This document shows, one piece after another, positions 44,348-53,465 of a DNA stretch of 64,000 bases. The notes under the pieces are model-generated. The model made no database searches. It had not been told where the DNA came from and saw nothing but the letters and a program-made list of their open reading frames with translations. Source of the stretch: Bradyrhizobium tropiciagri. GTDB taxonomy: Bacteria > Pseudomonadota > Alphaproteobacteria > Rhizobiales > Xanthobacteraceae. Position 1 is the first letter of the stretch. Each line of letters begins with the position of its first letter. Location: contig NZ_JAFCKF010000002.1 in NCBI RefSeq assembly GCF_018130545.1, positions 434,001-498,000 of the forward strand. The letters are read 5' to 3'. The translations under genes were made by a program, and so were the position numbers.

Positions 44348-44663
44348 CGCGCTCTCCGAGGTTCGAGAGCGTGATGGTCGCAAAACTGTCTTCGGTCCGG
44401 ATTGAGCGATTCGTTCGAATTTTATGAAAAGAACGATGGCGCCCTGTTTGGTTAATAAATCGCTGATGACCCCGCGGGGGAACCTAGGTCGGCATGGCCG
44501 CACCTCGTGTGAGACAAATCACAAGTTTCGAAAAACTCTTCCGGGACTTCCGGCGCTATTCATAGCAGTCAAATATCGCAGGAATTTTAGGGAGACGTGA
44601 CAGTGGCGACAACGTTACGGCTACTGTCTATTGCCTCTGCGCAGAGGAAATTCCCGATGACCG
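44348..44663. other. intergenic, no clear gene
   Basis: Holds a possible 27-residue plus-strand ORF (44597-44680, GTG start after AGGGAG) that overlaps the end of the TetR gene and is not supported. A GGAAC element at about 44476 lacks a second box at the spacing expected for an EcfG promoter. Confidence 0.4.
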
Positions 44664-45311
44664 TCATGCCAGCCCGCTGAGGTCGCGCGGCAGCATGGCC
44701 TTGAATTGCGTCAGCGCCTGCCGCGCCTTCTTCGGCGGCAGCGTGATGGCGTGACGCACCGCGGCCGCGATCAGCGTCATCGTCAGTCCCGAGAGCGTGG
44801 CAAGGGTCGCGGCCGGCATGCCGGGCGCGACGCGCTTGATCGCATCGGACAACAGGCCCGCGAGCACGGCCATGTCGTCGGCGTCGAGCTTTTGCAGGGC
44901 GCGATCAGCCTGCGTCGCCTGCCAGATGTCGCGCATGACCGGCTCGCGCATGAACATCTCGTAGTAGCTGTCGACGATCCGGCAGAGCGCAGGATGCAGA
45001 TCGCGCGCGGCTGTGACCGCGGACAGGTCGCGCCTGACGCAATCGCGCCCGACGGCATTATGACGCTCTGCAAGCGTGCCGATGATCGCGGCCTTGTCCG
45101 GGAAATATTGATAGAGCGAACCGAATGCGACGCCGCTGCGTTCGACGATGTCGCTCATGCGGAGCGCCTCGCTGCCCTTTTCCGCCATGATCTCGGTCGC
45201 GCAAGAAAGGATGCGCTCGAAGCGATCGCGGCTGCGCTGCTGCGTCGGGGCTAGCCGCGCCAGCCCGGGCAGGGCGGCGTCCACCACGCTCGCGGCCTTT
45301 CGTTTCGCCAT
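44664..45311 (-). CDS. TetR-family transcriptional repressor
   Basis: A 215-residue regulator. The N-terminal helix-turn-helix spans about residues 24-70 (ILSCATEIMAEKGSEALRMS, then SGVAFGSLYQYFPDKAAII, the usual TetR recognition pattern). The C-terminal half is a helical ligand pocket with no clear subfamily. ATG 45311 follows GGAGGAC. It is transcribed away from the DUF1772 gene; two near-palindromes in the 91-base gap are likely its operators, implying autorepression and control of that gene. Confidence 0.9.
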   Translation of the reverse strand: MAKRKAASVVDAALPGLARLAPTQQRSRDRFERILSCATEIMAEKGSEALRMSDIVERSGVAFGSLYQYFPDKAAIIGTLAERHNAVGRDCVRRDLSAVTAARDLHPALCRIVDSYYEMFMREPVMRDIWQATQADRALQKLDADDMAVLAGLLSDAIKRVAPGMPAATLATLSGLTMTLIAAAVRHAITLPPKKARQALTQFKAMLPRDLSGLA

Positions 45312-45342
45312 CGCTGTCCTCCACAAACGGGTTGACGTCTCT

Positions 45343-45390
45343 AATACGAGAGTTTATCGCATTTCGCAAATACGAGTACTTCTCGCATTT
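45343..45390. promoter_or_regulatory. two candidate TetR operators
   Basis: Two imperfect palindromes in tandem. Site 1 (45343-45363) has arms AATACGA and TCGCATT, one mismatch. Site 2 (45368-45390) has arms AAATACGAG and CTCGCATTT around TACTT, one mismatch. Both share half-sites AATACGA and TCGCATT, lie between the divergent genes, and would cover both promoters. Confidence 0.6.
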
Positions 45391-45402
45391 GGAGGTGAAA
45401 CG

Positions 45403-45888
45403 ATGCGTCATGTGCTGACCTCGGGCTTGCTGTGGTTTTCTGCGCTCGGTTGCGGCCTGCTTGCCGGGGTTTATTTCGCGTTCTCGGCCTTCGTCATGGC
45501 TGCGCTGGGCCGCATCGATCAGGCTGCCGGCATCTCGGCAATGAACGCGATCGATGTCGACATTGTCCGCTCGCTGTTCATGCCGGTCTTCCTCGGCACC
45601 ACGCTGTCCTGCGCCGTGCTGGTGGTGCTTGGCGCGCTGCGTTGGCAGGAGCCGGGCGCGCTGGCGATGATTGGTGGCGGCGTCCTCTATGTCGTCGGGA
45701 TGTTCGTCGTCACTGCCGTCTTCAACGTGCCGCTGAACGATCAGCTCGCGGCCACCGATCCCGCGAGCAGCGCAGCCGCGCCGGTCTGGGCGCGCTATCT
45801 GACCGACTGGACCTTCTGGAACCACGTGCGGACCGTTGCCTCGCTCGCGGCGACCGCCCTGTTCATCGCCGCCATCGCGGCACGATAG
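45403..45888 (+). CDS. DUF1772 membrane protein
   Basis: A 161-residue protein with four membrane spans (about residues 5-30, 55-78, 85-105 and 140-160) and the NVPLNDQLA motif before a TDWTFWNHVRT stretch, typical of the DUF1772 (anthrone oxygenase-like) family. Function in bacteria is unknown. ATG 45403 has a strong GGAGGTG ribosome site. Probably controlled by the divergent TetR protein. Confidence 0.85.
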   Translation: MRHVLTSGLLWFSALGCGLLAGVYFAFSAFVMAALGRIDQAAGISAMNAIDVDIVRSLFMPVFLGTTLSCAVLVVLGALRWQEPGALAMIGGGVLYVVGMFVVTAVFNVPLNDQLAATDPASSAAAPVWARYLTDWTFWNHVRTVASLAATALFIAAIAAR

Positions 45889-45958
45889 CGATGCGCTTCG
45901 CATTTTGTGCACGATTTGTACTCGTGCGGTGCGGTCGGAGGTGACGCCTCACGCCGAT

Positions 45959-46303
45959 GTGCGGGCATTGCTTGCGCTGGGATTGGCGTTGGTCACTGCG
46001 CCGGCGTCAGCCGCCGACAATCGCAACGTCTCTGTCGTCAACGAGACCGGATACGCCATCAAGTTTCTCGGCTTCAACGGACCCGACGAATGGGAGAACG
46101 AGCTCGAGGGCACGCTGAAGAATCAGGACACCGCCTATGTCGCGTTCGGCAATGACGACGAAGGCTGCGTCTGGAACATCAAGGTCGACTGGGCGAACTA
46201 CGATGAATCGGTGCTGTGGAAGAACGTCAATCTCTGCAAGCTCAACGTTCTGAGGCTGCGCTACGACCCCGGCACCAAGACCACCTCGTTCATCGCCGAG
46301 TGA
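45959..46303 (+). CDS. small secreted protein of unknown function
   Basis: About 114 residues: a signal peptide (RALLALGLALVTAPASA) followed by an acidic domain with VVNETGYAIKFLGFNG and two cysteines (CVWNIKV and VNLCKLN) that could form a disulfide in the periplasm. The start is uncertain: GTG 45959 puts the signal peptide first, GTG 45941 is also in frame, and a GGAGGTGA ribosome-like site lies at 45937. I recall similar proteins in Bradyrhizobium but no function. Confidence 0.6.
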   Translation: MRALLALGLALVTAPASAADNRNVSVVNETGYAIKFLGFNGPDEWENELEGTLKNQDTAYVAFGNDDEGCVWNIKVDWANYDESVLWKNVNLCKLNVLRLRYDPGTKTTSFIAE

Positions 46304-46337
46304 TGTCGGGTCGGACATGCCCCGGGCAGGAATCAAG

Positions 46338-46360
46338 GGCGCGGCGCAATGGGCCGCGCC
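46338..46360 (+). terminator. hairpin downstream of the secreted protein gene
   Basis: GGCGCGGC (46338-46345) and GCCGCGCC (46353-46360) form a perfect 8-base stem about 35 bases after the stop. No T tract follows, so termination is only plausible. Confidence 0.35.
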
Positions 46361-46558
46361 GGCCGTGCTCCGGACGCCCGCAGCGCCGATAGCGGGACAG
46401 CCGGGACGCAGTTGCGTCGCCCTGGAGCGCCGGCAAACCCTTGCGAAGCAGAGGTTTACCGTGTCCCGCTAAAGTTTGGCCGGAGGCCCATTTGGTTCTT
46501 TGCAAGCCCGAAAGGCTTTGTTATACGCTGCCCGCTCGCGAACGTTTTGTTCGCCTAT

Positions 46559-46633
46559 TCCTCGGTAGCTCAGCGGTAGAGCATTCGACTGTTAATCGAA
46601 TGGTCGCTGGTTCGAATCCAGCCCGGGGAGCCA
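46559..46633 (+). tRNA. tRNA-Asn (anticodon GTT)
   Basis: TCCTCGG/CCGGGGA acceptor stem with one G-U pair, ATTCGA/TCGAAT anticodon stem around CTGTTAA (anticodon GTT), T-arm GGTTCGAATCC, discriminator G and encoded CCA. A TTATAC -10-like sequence lies near 46521. Confidence 0.95.
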
Positions 46634-46770
46634 GTTTTTGCTGGCCCCATCGACATCCCACATCGCCAATCACAAGCCTGTGGTCTGTTACCAGCAGAAC
46701 CAAAAACGTCGTCAAATCGACTCAATAGCCGTCGACACTTCGTCTTGCCGGGTCTTGAGAGGTGATTTTG

Positions 46771-46950
46771 ATGGCCATTAACCTGATCGACCTGTCGATG
46801 CCGCAGCCGACACTCGTTCCAAACGATGCGCCCTGCATCAGTGATGACGAGTGCGTTCGCCTGCTCGCAAAGGCCGTCGAGGAGCATGATTCCGAGCATC
46901 TTGACGAAGTGGCCCGCCTGATCGGCCGGCTTGCCGTCACGATCGAATAG
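46771..46950 (+). CDS. small acidic protein of unknown function
   Basis: A 59-residue protein, MAINLIDLSMPQPTLVPNDA and onward, with an acidic helical C-terminal half (DDECVRLLAKAVEEHDSEHL, then DEVARLIGRL). GAGAGGTG lies 6-13 bases before the ATG, a good ribosome site. No family recognised. Its position between tRNA-Asn and the PCMT-like gene gives no clue. Confidence 0.5.
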   Translation: MAINLIDLSMPQPTLVPNDAPCISDDECVRLLAKAVEEHDSEHLDEVARLIGRLAVTIE

Positions 46951-47072
46951 GCGCGCGCCGCGGAGCACGTCCTGCACGCCAACGCGTGTTGCGTTTTGGC
47001 GGAGCCTGTTCCAAAAGATGGCCCTGTTCGAGCTTCTCCAGCGGCAATGCCGCGATTTGCAGGGTCCCGCCA

Positions 47073-47738
47073 ATGACCGGTTTTTCGACCGCGCGCCAGT
47101 ACATGGTCGATGGTCAGGTGCGTCCGAGCGACGTCACCGATGATCGTATTCTCGAAGCCATGCTGGCCGTGCCGCGCGAGGTATTCGTGCCGACCGGCAA
47201 GCAGGCGCTCGCCTATCTCGATCTCGATCTCGATGTGTCCGAGGGTGGGGCGGCCAGGCGGTGCCTGATTACGCCGGCCCTGCTCGCCAGGATGTTGCAG
47301 GCCGCCGAGATCAAGGCCACTGACCGCGTCCTGGTGGTCGGCTGCGCAACCGGTTACGCCGCCGCCGTCGTGGCGCGCTTTGCCGCCGAAGTCAGCGCAA
47401 CCGAGAGCGATTCGGCGCTGGCCGCAAAAGCGACCGCGGCGATCGCCCAGCTCGGCATCCAGAATGTGACGGTCAGGACCGCTGCGGCCGCCGACGGCGA
47501 TGCCGCGGGCGCGCCGTTCGACGTCATCGTCCTCAATGGCGCGACCGAGGTTCTCCCCACCGGGCTGTTTGGCCAGCTCAAGGAGGGAGGCCGGCTGGTC
47601 GGGGTGTTCGGCCTGACACCGCCGCCGCGCGCGACCCTCGTGACCCATTCCCACGGGGATTTCGGGCATCGCGAGCTGTTTGACGCCACGGCCCCCGTCC
47701 TGCCCGGGTTCGAGCGGGTTCCCGCCTTCGTCTTCTGA
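47073..47738 (+). CDS. protein-L-isoaspartate methyltransferase-like protein
   Basis: A 221-residue class I methyltransferase homologue. The N-terminal MVDGQVRPSDVTDDRILEAM and AVPREVFVP match the PCMT family. The SAM-binding loop reads VLVVGCATGYAAAVVARF, not the usual VLEIGTGSGYQ type, and the segment that normally holds the active-site serine (TIS-Q/A-P) reads CLITPAL here. It may therefore act on another substrate or be inactive. It is upstream of tolC, in the same direction but with a 197-base gap. ATG 47073 opens the conserved region. Confidence 0.8.
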   Translation: MTGFSTARQYMVDGQVRPSDVTDDRILEAMLAVPREVFVPTGKQALAYLDLDLDVSEGGAARRCLITPALLARMLQAAEIKATDRVLVVGCATGYAAAVVARFAAEVSATESDSALAAKATAAIAQLGIQNVTVRTAAAADGDAAGAPFDVIVLNGATEVLPTGLFGQLKEGGRLVGVFGLTPPPRATLVTHSHGDFGHRELFDATAPVLPGFERVPAFVF

Positions 47739-47935
47739 CCGCTATCGCGGCGCACTGGCTGATAAAATCCCGTTCCGAATCAGAAGTGTGGCCCGTTTGC
47801 CCCACGTGAAGAGTTTCGACCGCGTTCCGTTGCGGGGTAGTTCCGTTGCCCTTAGCTGCGGACTAAGGTGAGGCGGGACTCACTTCGTCTGAAGCGACCG
47901 CCGGACTGACTTGCGTGAGGGAGACGGCGACTACA

Positions 47936-49336
47936 ATGATTGGATTACCGGGGATGCGTGGGGTGAAGGTTATCACCGCGGCTGCGACTGCCGTCCTTCT
48001 GTTGGCGGAGATGGGCCCCGTGCCCGCGCTCGCCGAAACTATCGAGTCCGCTCTGGTGCGGTCATACCAGAACAATCCCCAGCTGAACGCACAACGTGCA
48101 TTGGTGCGGTCGACGGACGAAAACGTTCCGCAAGCGCTCTCGGGTTACCGCCCGAAAGTCTCGCTGACCGCAACTGCGGGCGGACAATACACCGATGAGC
48201 AATTGTCGCCGGGAACCCCGGCATTGTCCGGCGTCAGCAGGCAGCGCACCGTCGGCATCACCGCCAACCAGTCGCTCTACAACGCGCAGAACGCGCCCAA
48301 GGTGCGCGCCGCCGAGAGCCAGGTGTCGTCGGCACGCGAAGCTCTGCGCGCGCTCGAGCAGTCCGTGCTGCTGAGCGCGGCCACCATCTACATGGACTAT
48401 CTTCGCGACTCTGCCATCGTCGAGGTCCAGCGCAGCAACACGCGCGTGCTGGAACAGACACTGAAGCAGACCCAGGACCGCTTTAACGTCGGTGAAGTGA
48501 CGCGGACCGACGTTGCGCAGTCCGAGGCGCAGCTTGCGGCGGGCAAGACCCAGCAGCTGACCGCGGAATCCAACCTTACGACGACGCGATCGAACTACCG
48601 TCGCATTATCGGCGTCGAGCCGCAGAATCCCGCGCCGGGCTCGCCGGTGGACCGGTACCTGCCGGCGTCGCTCTCGGCCGCCGTCGAGCTCGGCCTGACC
48701 CAGAACCCGAACGTCACCGCGGCGATGTACGGCGTCGACATCAACTACCTGCAGACCAAGGTTGCCGAGGGTGCGCTGCTGCCGACGGTTGGGCTGGTGG
48801 CATCAGTCAGCCAGGGCTACGAAACGCAGCTGACCGTGTACCGACTCTTCAACGCTTCGGTCGGGGTTCAGCTGTCGCTGCCGATCTATCAGGGCGGCGC
48901 GGAATACTCGCTGATCCGGCAGTCCAAGGAATCGCTGGCGCAGCAGCGCCTGGTTCTGGAACAGACCCGCGATCAGGCGCGCGCCAACGTCGTCACGGCG
49001 TGGGGCCAGCTGGTCGCCGGCAAGTCGCAGGTGGCATCGGCGCAAGCGCAGGTGACCGCGTCTGAGATCGCACTGAACGGCGTGCGCGAAGAAGCCAAGG
49101 CCGGCCAGCGCACCACGCTCGACGTGCTCAACGCGCAGCAAGCGCTCGTCAACGCGCGCAACGCGCTGGTCACGGCGCAGCACGATCGCGTCGTCGCGTC
49201 CTACAATGTGCTGAACTTCATCGGCCGTCTGTCGCCGCAGGTGATGGGCCTCGCCACCAGCGTCTATGATCCGAGCGTGCATTACCAGCAGGTTCGTGAC
49301 AACTGGGCCGGCGTGCGCACGCCCGACGGCCGCTAA
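47936..49336 (+). CDS. tolC: TolC-family outer-membrane channel
   Basis: A 466-residue outer-membrane exit duct used by type I secretion and efflux systems. Signal peptide ends PALA; the mature chain begins ETIESALVRSYQNNPQLNAQ, the standard TolC start, and contains the two repeats (VGEVTRTDVAQSEAQLAAGK and GQRTTLDVLNAQQALVNARN) that form the alpha-barrel. ATG 47936 is preferred to a TTG at 47915; ATG 47954 is a weaker option. A strong hairpin follows the stop. No transporter gene lies beside it, so it may serve several pumps. Confidence 0.92.
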   Translation: MIGLPGMRGVKVITAAATAVLLLAEMGPVPALAETIESALVRSYQNNPQLNAQRALVRSTDENVPQALSGYRPKVSLTATAGGQYTDEQLSPGTPALSGVSRQRTVGITANQSLYNAQNAPKVRAAESQVSSAREALRALEQSVLLSAATIYMDYLRDSAIVEVQRSNTRVLEQTLKQTQDRFNVGEVTRTDVAQSEAQLAAGKTQQLTAESNLTTTRSNYRRIIGVEPQNPAPGSPVDRYLPASLSAAVELGLTQNPNVTAAMYGVDINYLQTKVAEGALLPTVGLVASVSQGYETQLTVYRLFNASVGVQLSLPIYQGGAEYSLIRQSKESLAQQRLVLEQTRDQARANVVTAWGQLVAGKSQVASAQAQVTASEIALNGVREEAKAGQRTTLDVLNAQQALVNARNALVTAQHDRVVASYNVLNFIGRLSPQVMGLATSVYDPSVHYQQVRDNWAGVRTPDGR

Positions 49337-49671
49337 ACACCTTCACTTCATCATCGCTTGTCGCGCCATGTTTGTGGTTCTGAGTTAATCAGGACCACAG
49401 ACTGGCGCGTTTGCTTGCAATCGATAATTGGCCTGACATACCGTTTTATCGGGCAGCAAGCCGATTCGCGGCGCGCCGGCGTAGCGTGATGACGGGTGCG
49501 ACGCCACCTTTGATCACGCTGCGTTGGGCGACACGAAGCTTGCACAAAGCCTTGGGCGGGCTTGATCTGGGGACAAGTCGGGCGGGAGCCGTGAAAATCT
49601 CCGCCCGCATCATCGGAACCGGCGAATCCTCTCGGGCTTGATGTAAAATAAGTTTCGATGTGGAGTCGGAG
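49337..49671. other. intergenic tolC / popZ
   Basis: Holds the tolC terminator (49362-49418) and must hold the popZ promoter, which I cannot place. A 76-residue plus-strand ORF here has no ribosome site or recognisable content. Confidence 0.45.
49362..49418 (+). terminator. tolC terminator
   Basis: CGCGCCA/TGGCGCG outer stem, TGTGGT/ACCACA and CTGA/TCAG inner stems form a long hairpin (49362-49409) followed by TTTGCTTGC. Confidence 0.65.
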
Positions 49672-50421
49672 ATGACGCAACCTGCGAAGGTCCAAGAGCC
49701 CTCGATGGAGGAGATCCTGGCGTCGATCCGTCGCATCATTGCCGACGACGAGGCGAAGCCGGGTGCCGCCGAGAAGCCTGCGGCAGCCGCCGCACCGCCG
49801 CCGCCGAAGGTCGAGCCGCCGCCCGCCGCCAAGCCCGCAATGAAGAGCCCGCCGCCCGCAGCGCCACCGGCCGCGAAGGCCGCCGCACCCGCGCCGAAAT
49901 CACCGCCGCCTGCGCCTGCGCCGGCACCGGCCAGCAACAGTCAGGACGACATCGACTCGCTGCTCGCCAGTCTCGACGAGGCGACGCCTGCGGCCGAGAT
50001 CAGGCCGTCGCCGCAGCCAGAGCCCCAGCCCGAAGCCGATGTGTTCGAGCTCACCGACGACATGGCGCTGCCGGATCCGGCCCCTGCGGCGTCGTTCCGC
50101 AAGGTCGAGCCACAGGACGATGTCGAGTTCACCGAAGCCCGCAGCAGGGCGCAGGAACCTGTTCGGGAGCCGTTCCGGGAGCCGCCTGCAATCGAGCCCG
50201 CGCCGATGCAGCAGATCATCTCCGGAACCACGATGCGGGCGGTCGAGTCCGCCTTCAACTCGCTCGCCAACACCGTGCTGAGCAACAACGCTCGGACGCT
50301 GGAGGATCTGGTCAAGGAGATGCTGCGGCCGATGCTGAAGTCCTGGCTGGACGACAACCTGCCGGGGCTGGTCGAGCGGATCGTCAAGGCCGAGATCGAG
50401 CGGGTCTCCCGGGGGCGCTAG
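49672..50421 (+). CDS. popZ: polar organising protein PopZ (DUF2497)
   Basis: A 249-residue self-assembling polar scaffold that anchors the chromosome origin region and recruits cell-cycle proteins in alphaproteobacteria. The N-terminal partner-binding helix PSMEEILASIRRIIADD is clear, followed by a long Pro/Ala/Glu-rich disordered spacer (about residues 30-165), and the C-terminal oligomerisation helices (TLEDLVKEMLRPMLKSWLDD and LVERIVKAEIERV). ATG 49672 has GGAGTCGGAG just upstream. The gene before valS is the usual place for popZ in this group. Confidence 0.92.
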   Translation: MTQPAKVQEPSMEEILASIRRIIADDEAKPGAAEKPAAAAAPPPPKVEPPPAAKPAMKSPPPAAPPAAKAAAPAPKSPPPAPAPAPASNSQDDIDSLLASLDEATPAAEIRPSPQPEPQPEADVFELTDDMALPDPAPAASFRKVEPQDDVEFTEARSRAQEPVREPFREPPAIEPAPMQQIISGTTMRAVESAFNSLANTVLSNNARTLEDLVKEMLRPMLKSWLDDNLPGLVERIVKAEIERVSRGR

Positions 50422-50442
50422 CTCCGCGCTGGAGGCAACGCT

Positions 50443-50468
50443 GGCCGCTAGGGCTGGCGGCCTTCATT
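50443..50468 (+). terminator. possible popZ terminator
   Basis: GGCCGC/GCGGCC stem around an 8-base loop, then TTCATTT. Short but correctly placed 22 bases after the popZ stop. Confidence 0.4.
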
Positions 50469-50582
50469 TCAGCCCCCAAATGCCCAAAACGCCCAAAACG
50501 CCGTTTTGACGTACCGGTCCGGTTGACTCGGTGCGCTCCGGCGGCTTTCTAACCTTTCCCCCATGGTCCACAGCGCATTGTC

Positions 50583-53450
50583 ATGATCGAGAAAAACTAC
50601 CAGCCAACCGATATCGAGCTCCGCATGGCCCGGATCTGGGAGGAGAGCGGGGCGTTCAAAGCCGGCCGGCCTGAGCGCAAGGACGCCGCGCCTTTCACCA
50701 TCGTGATCCCGCCGCCGAACGTGACCGGCTCGCTGCACATGGGCCATGCGCTCAACAACACGCTGCAGGACATCCTGTGCCGCTTCGAGCGGATGCGCGG
50801 CCGCGACGTGCTGTGGCAGCCTGGCACCGACCACGCCGGTATCGCGACCCAGATGGTGGTCGAGCGCCAGTTGATGGAACGGCAGGAGCCGGGGCGGCGC
50901 GACATGGGCCGCGCCAAGTTCCTCGAGCGGGTGTGGCAGTGGAAGGCCGAGAGCGGCGGCACCATCGTCAACCAGCTGAAGCGCCTCGGTGCGTCCTGCG
51001 ACTGGTCGCGCGAGCGCTTCACCATGGACGAGGGCCTGTCGCGCGCCGTCGTCAAGGTGTTCGTCGAGCTGCACCGGCAGGGCCTGATCTACAAGGACAA
51101 GCGTCTGGTCAACTGGGACCCGAAGCTGCTCACCGCGATCTCGGATCTCGAAGTGCAGCAGGTCGAGGTCAAGGGCCATCTCTGGTACCTGCGCTATCCG
51201 ATCGAGGGCCGGACTTTCAATCCCGAGGATCCCAAGTCGTTCATCGTGGTCGCGACGACGCGCCCCGAGACGATGCTGGGCGACACCGCGGTCGCGGTGC
51301 ATCCGGACGATGAGCGCTACACCGATCTGGTCGGCAAGCACGTCATCCTGCCCTTGGTCGGCCGCAAGATTCCGATCGTGGCGGACGACTATTCCGATCC
51401 GGAGAAGGGTTCCGGCGCGGTCAAGGTGACGCCTGCGCACGACTTCAACGACTTCGAGATCGGCAAGCGCCACGGCCTGCCGCAGATCAGCGTGCTCGAC
51501 CAGGAAGGCTGCCTCAGCCTCAACGACAACGAGGACTATCTGCGCGGTCTGCCGGCGGGTGCCGACGAGTTCGCCGCAGAGTTTCACGGCATCGAGCGCT
51601 TCGCCGCGCGCAAGAAGATCGTGGCGCGACTGGAGGAGTTCGGCTTCCTCGAGCGGATCGAGCCCAACACCCACATGGTGCCGCATGGCGACCGCTCCGG
51701 TGTGGTGATCGAGCCGTATCTGACTGACCAGTGGTATGTCGACGCCCACACGCTGGCGCAGCCGGCGATGGCGGCGGTGCGTTCGGGCGAAACCACCTTC
51801 GTGCCGAAGAACTGGGAAAAGACCTATTTCGAGTGGATGGAGAACATCCAGCCCTGGTGCATCTCGCGCCAGCTCTGGTGGGGCCATCAGATCCCGGCCT
51901 GGTACGGACCGGACGGCAAGGTGTTCGTCGCCGAGACCGAGGAAGAGGCGGTCGGCAACGCGCTTGGCTATTACGTCGAGCAGGAAGTCATCACGCCGGA
52001 GCAGGGCCACGAGATGGCCACCGATCCCGCAAAGCGCGAGGGCTTCATCACGCGCGATGAAGACGTGCTCGACACCTGGTTCTCGTCGGCGCTGTGGCCG
52101 TTCTCGACGCTGGGCTGGCCGGACGATGCGCCGGAGGTCGCGCGCTACTACCCGACCAACACGCTGGTGACCGGCTTCGACATCATCTTCTTCTGGGTCG
52201 CCCGGATGATGATGATGGGCCTGCACTTCATGAAGCAGGCGCCGTTCTCGACCGTCTACATCCACCGCCTCGTCCGCGACGAGAAGGGTGCCAAGATGTC
52301 GAAGTCGAAGGGCAACGTCATCGATCCGCTCGGCGTGATCGACGAATACGGCGCCGACGCGCTGCGCTTCGCGCTGACCCGCGAGGCCGCGCAGGGCCAC
52401 GACATCCGCCTGTCGCCGCATCTGGTCGAGACCAACCGCAATTTCGCGACCAAGTTCTGGAACGCCTGCCGCTTCGCCGAGATGAACGAATGCGTGAAGC
52501 CGGATGGTTTCGACCCGAAGGGCGCCAAGGAGACCTTGAACCGCTGGATCGCGCACGAGACCTCGCGCGTCACCCGCGAAGTGACCGAGACGATCGAGGA
52601 CCATCGTTTCAATGACGCCGCCGGGGCGATCTACCGCTTCGTGTGGAACGTGTTCTGCGACTGGTATCTGGAGCTCGCAAAGCCGGTGCTGATGGGCGAG
52701 GAGGGCGCGGCCAAGGCCGAGACCCGCGCCATGATCGCCTGGACGCGTGATGAGATCCTCAAGCTGCTGCATCCGTTCATGCCCTTCATTACCGAAGAGC
52801 TGTGGGCCGTGACGGCGAAGCGCGACGGCCTGCTGGTGCTGGCGCCCTGGCCGCGCAAGTCGGGCGTCACCGGTGAGCAGCTGGCAGCGATCGCGACCGC
52901 AGGTCCAGTGGTCGATCCGATCATTCCGCCCGTGATTGCCGCGCTCGACGCCGATGAATTCAGCGATCCCGCAGCCGAGGCCGAAATCGGCTGGGTGGTC
53001 GATCTCGTCACCGCGATGCGCTCGGTGAAGGCGGAAATGAACATCCCGCCGTCGACGCTGACGCCGCTGGTGATCGTGACGACGTCGGACGAGACACGCG
53101 ACCGCGCGCAGCGCTGGAACGACACCATCAAGCGCCTCGCGCGCTTGTCGGACATTTCGTTTGCGGACGCCGCGCCGGAAGGCGCCATGCAGCTGCTGGT
53201 GCGCGGCGAAGTCGTCGCGCTGCCGCTGAAAGGCGTGATCGATCTCGCGGCCGAACGGGCGCGGCTGGAGAAGGAGCTCGGCAAGGCCGACGCCGACATC
53301 AAGCGGGTCGACGCAAAACTCTCCAACGAAAAGTTCGTCGCCAACGCGCCGGAAGAGCTGGTCGAGGAAGAGAAAGAAAAGCGCGCCGCTGCGCAGGAGC
53401 GCCGGGCCAAGATCCTCGAGGCGATCGAATTGCTGAAGCGGGCGTCATAG
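50583..53450 (+). CDS. valS: valine--tRNA ligase
   Basis: A 955-residue class I synthetase charging tRNA-Val. HIGH-type motif GSLHMGHAL (about residue 47), the CP1 editing domain around residues 190-340 (TTRPETMLGDTAVAVHPDD), the KMSKS loop as KMSKSKGN (about residue 570) and a C-terminal coiled coil (ERARLEKELGKADADIKRVD) are intact. Length is normal. The ATG at 50583 fits the family start (IEKNYQPTDIELRMARIWEE). Confidence 0.97.
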   Translation: MIEKNYQPTDIELRMARIWEESGAFKAGRPERKDAAPFTIVIPPPNVTGSLHMGHALNNTLQDILCRFERMRGRDVLWQPGTDHAGIATQMVVERQLMERQEPGRRDMGRAKFLERVWQWKAESGGTIVNQLKRLGASCDWSRERFTMDEGLSRAVVKVFVELHRQGLIYKDKRLVNWDPKLLTAISDLEVQQVEVKGHLWYLRYPIEGRTFNPEDPKSFIVVATTRPETMLGDTAVAVHPDDERYTDLVGKHVILPLVGRKIPIVADDYSDPEKGSGAVKVTPAHDFNDFEIGKRHGLPQISVLDQEGCLSLNDNEDYLRGLPAGADEFAAEFHGIERFAARKKIVARLEEFGFLERIEPNTHMVPHGDRSGVVIEPYLTDQWYVDAHTLAQPAMAAVRSGETTFVPKNWEKTYFEWMENIQPWCISRQLWWGHQIPAWYGPDGKVFVAETEEEAVGNALGYYVEQEVITPEQGHEMATDPAKREGFITRDEDVLDTWFSSALWPFSTLGWPDDAPEVARYYPTNTLVTGFDIIFFWVARMMMMGLHFMKQAPFSTVYIHRLVRDEKGAKMSKSKGNVIDPLGVIDEYGADALRFALTREAAQGHDIRLSPHLVETNRNFATKFWNACRFAEMNECVKPDGFDPKGAKETLNRWIAHETSRVTREVTETIEDHRFNDAAGAIYRFVWNVFCDWYLELAKPVLMGEEGAAKAETRAMIAWTRDEILKLLHPFMPFITEELWAVTAKRDGLLVLAPWPRKSGVTGEQLAAIATAGPVVDPIIPPVIAALDADEFSDPAAEAEIGWVVDLVTAMRSVKAEMNIPPSTLTPLVIVTTSDETRDRAQRWNDTIKRLARLSDISFADAAPEGAMQLLVRGEVVALPLKGVIDLAAERARLEKELGKADADIKRVDAKLSNEKFVANAPEELVEEEKEKRAAAQERRAKILEAIELLKRAS

Positions 53451-53465
53451 CGGGCGCTGTGACGC

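Noticed and set aside
44470-44510. GGAAC element resembling an EcfG promoter -35
   Set aside because: No CGTT-type -10 at 16-17 bases spacing, and no gene in the right place.
44597-44680. 27-residue GTG-start ORF with a good ribosome site
   Set aside because: Very short, overlaps the end of the TetR gene, and shows no protein character.
50469-52772. 767-residue minus-strand open frame across valS
   Set aside because: It is the reverse shadow of a GC-rich gene. It has no domain and a His/Arg/Asp-heavy composition, whereas valS in the other strand has every motif.
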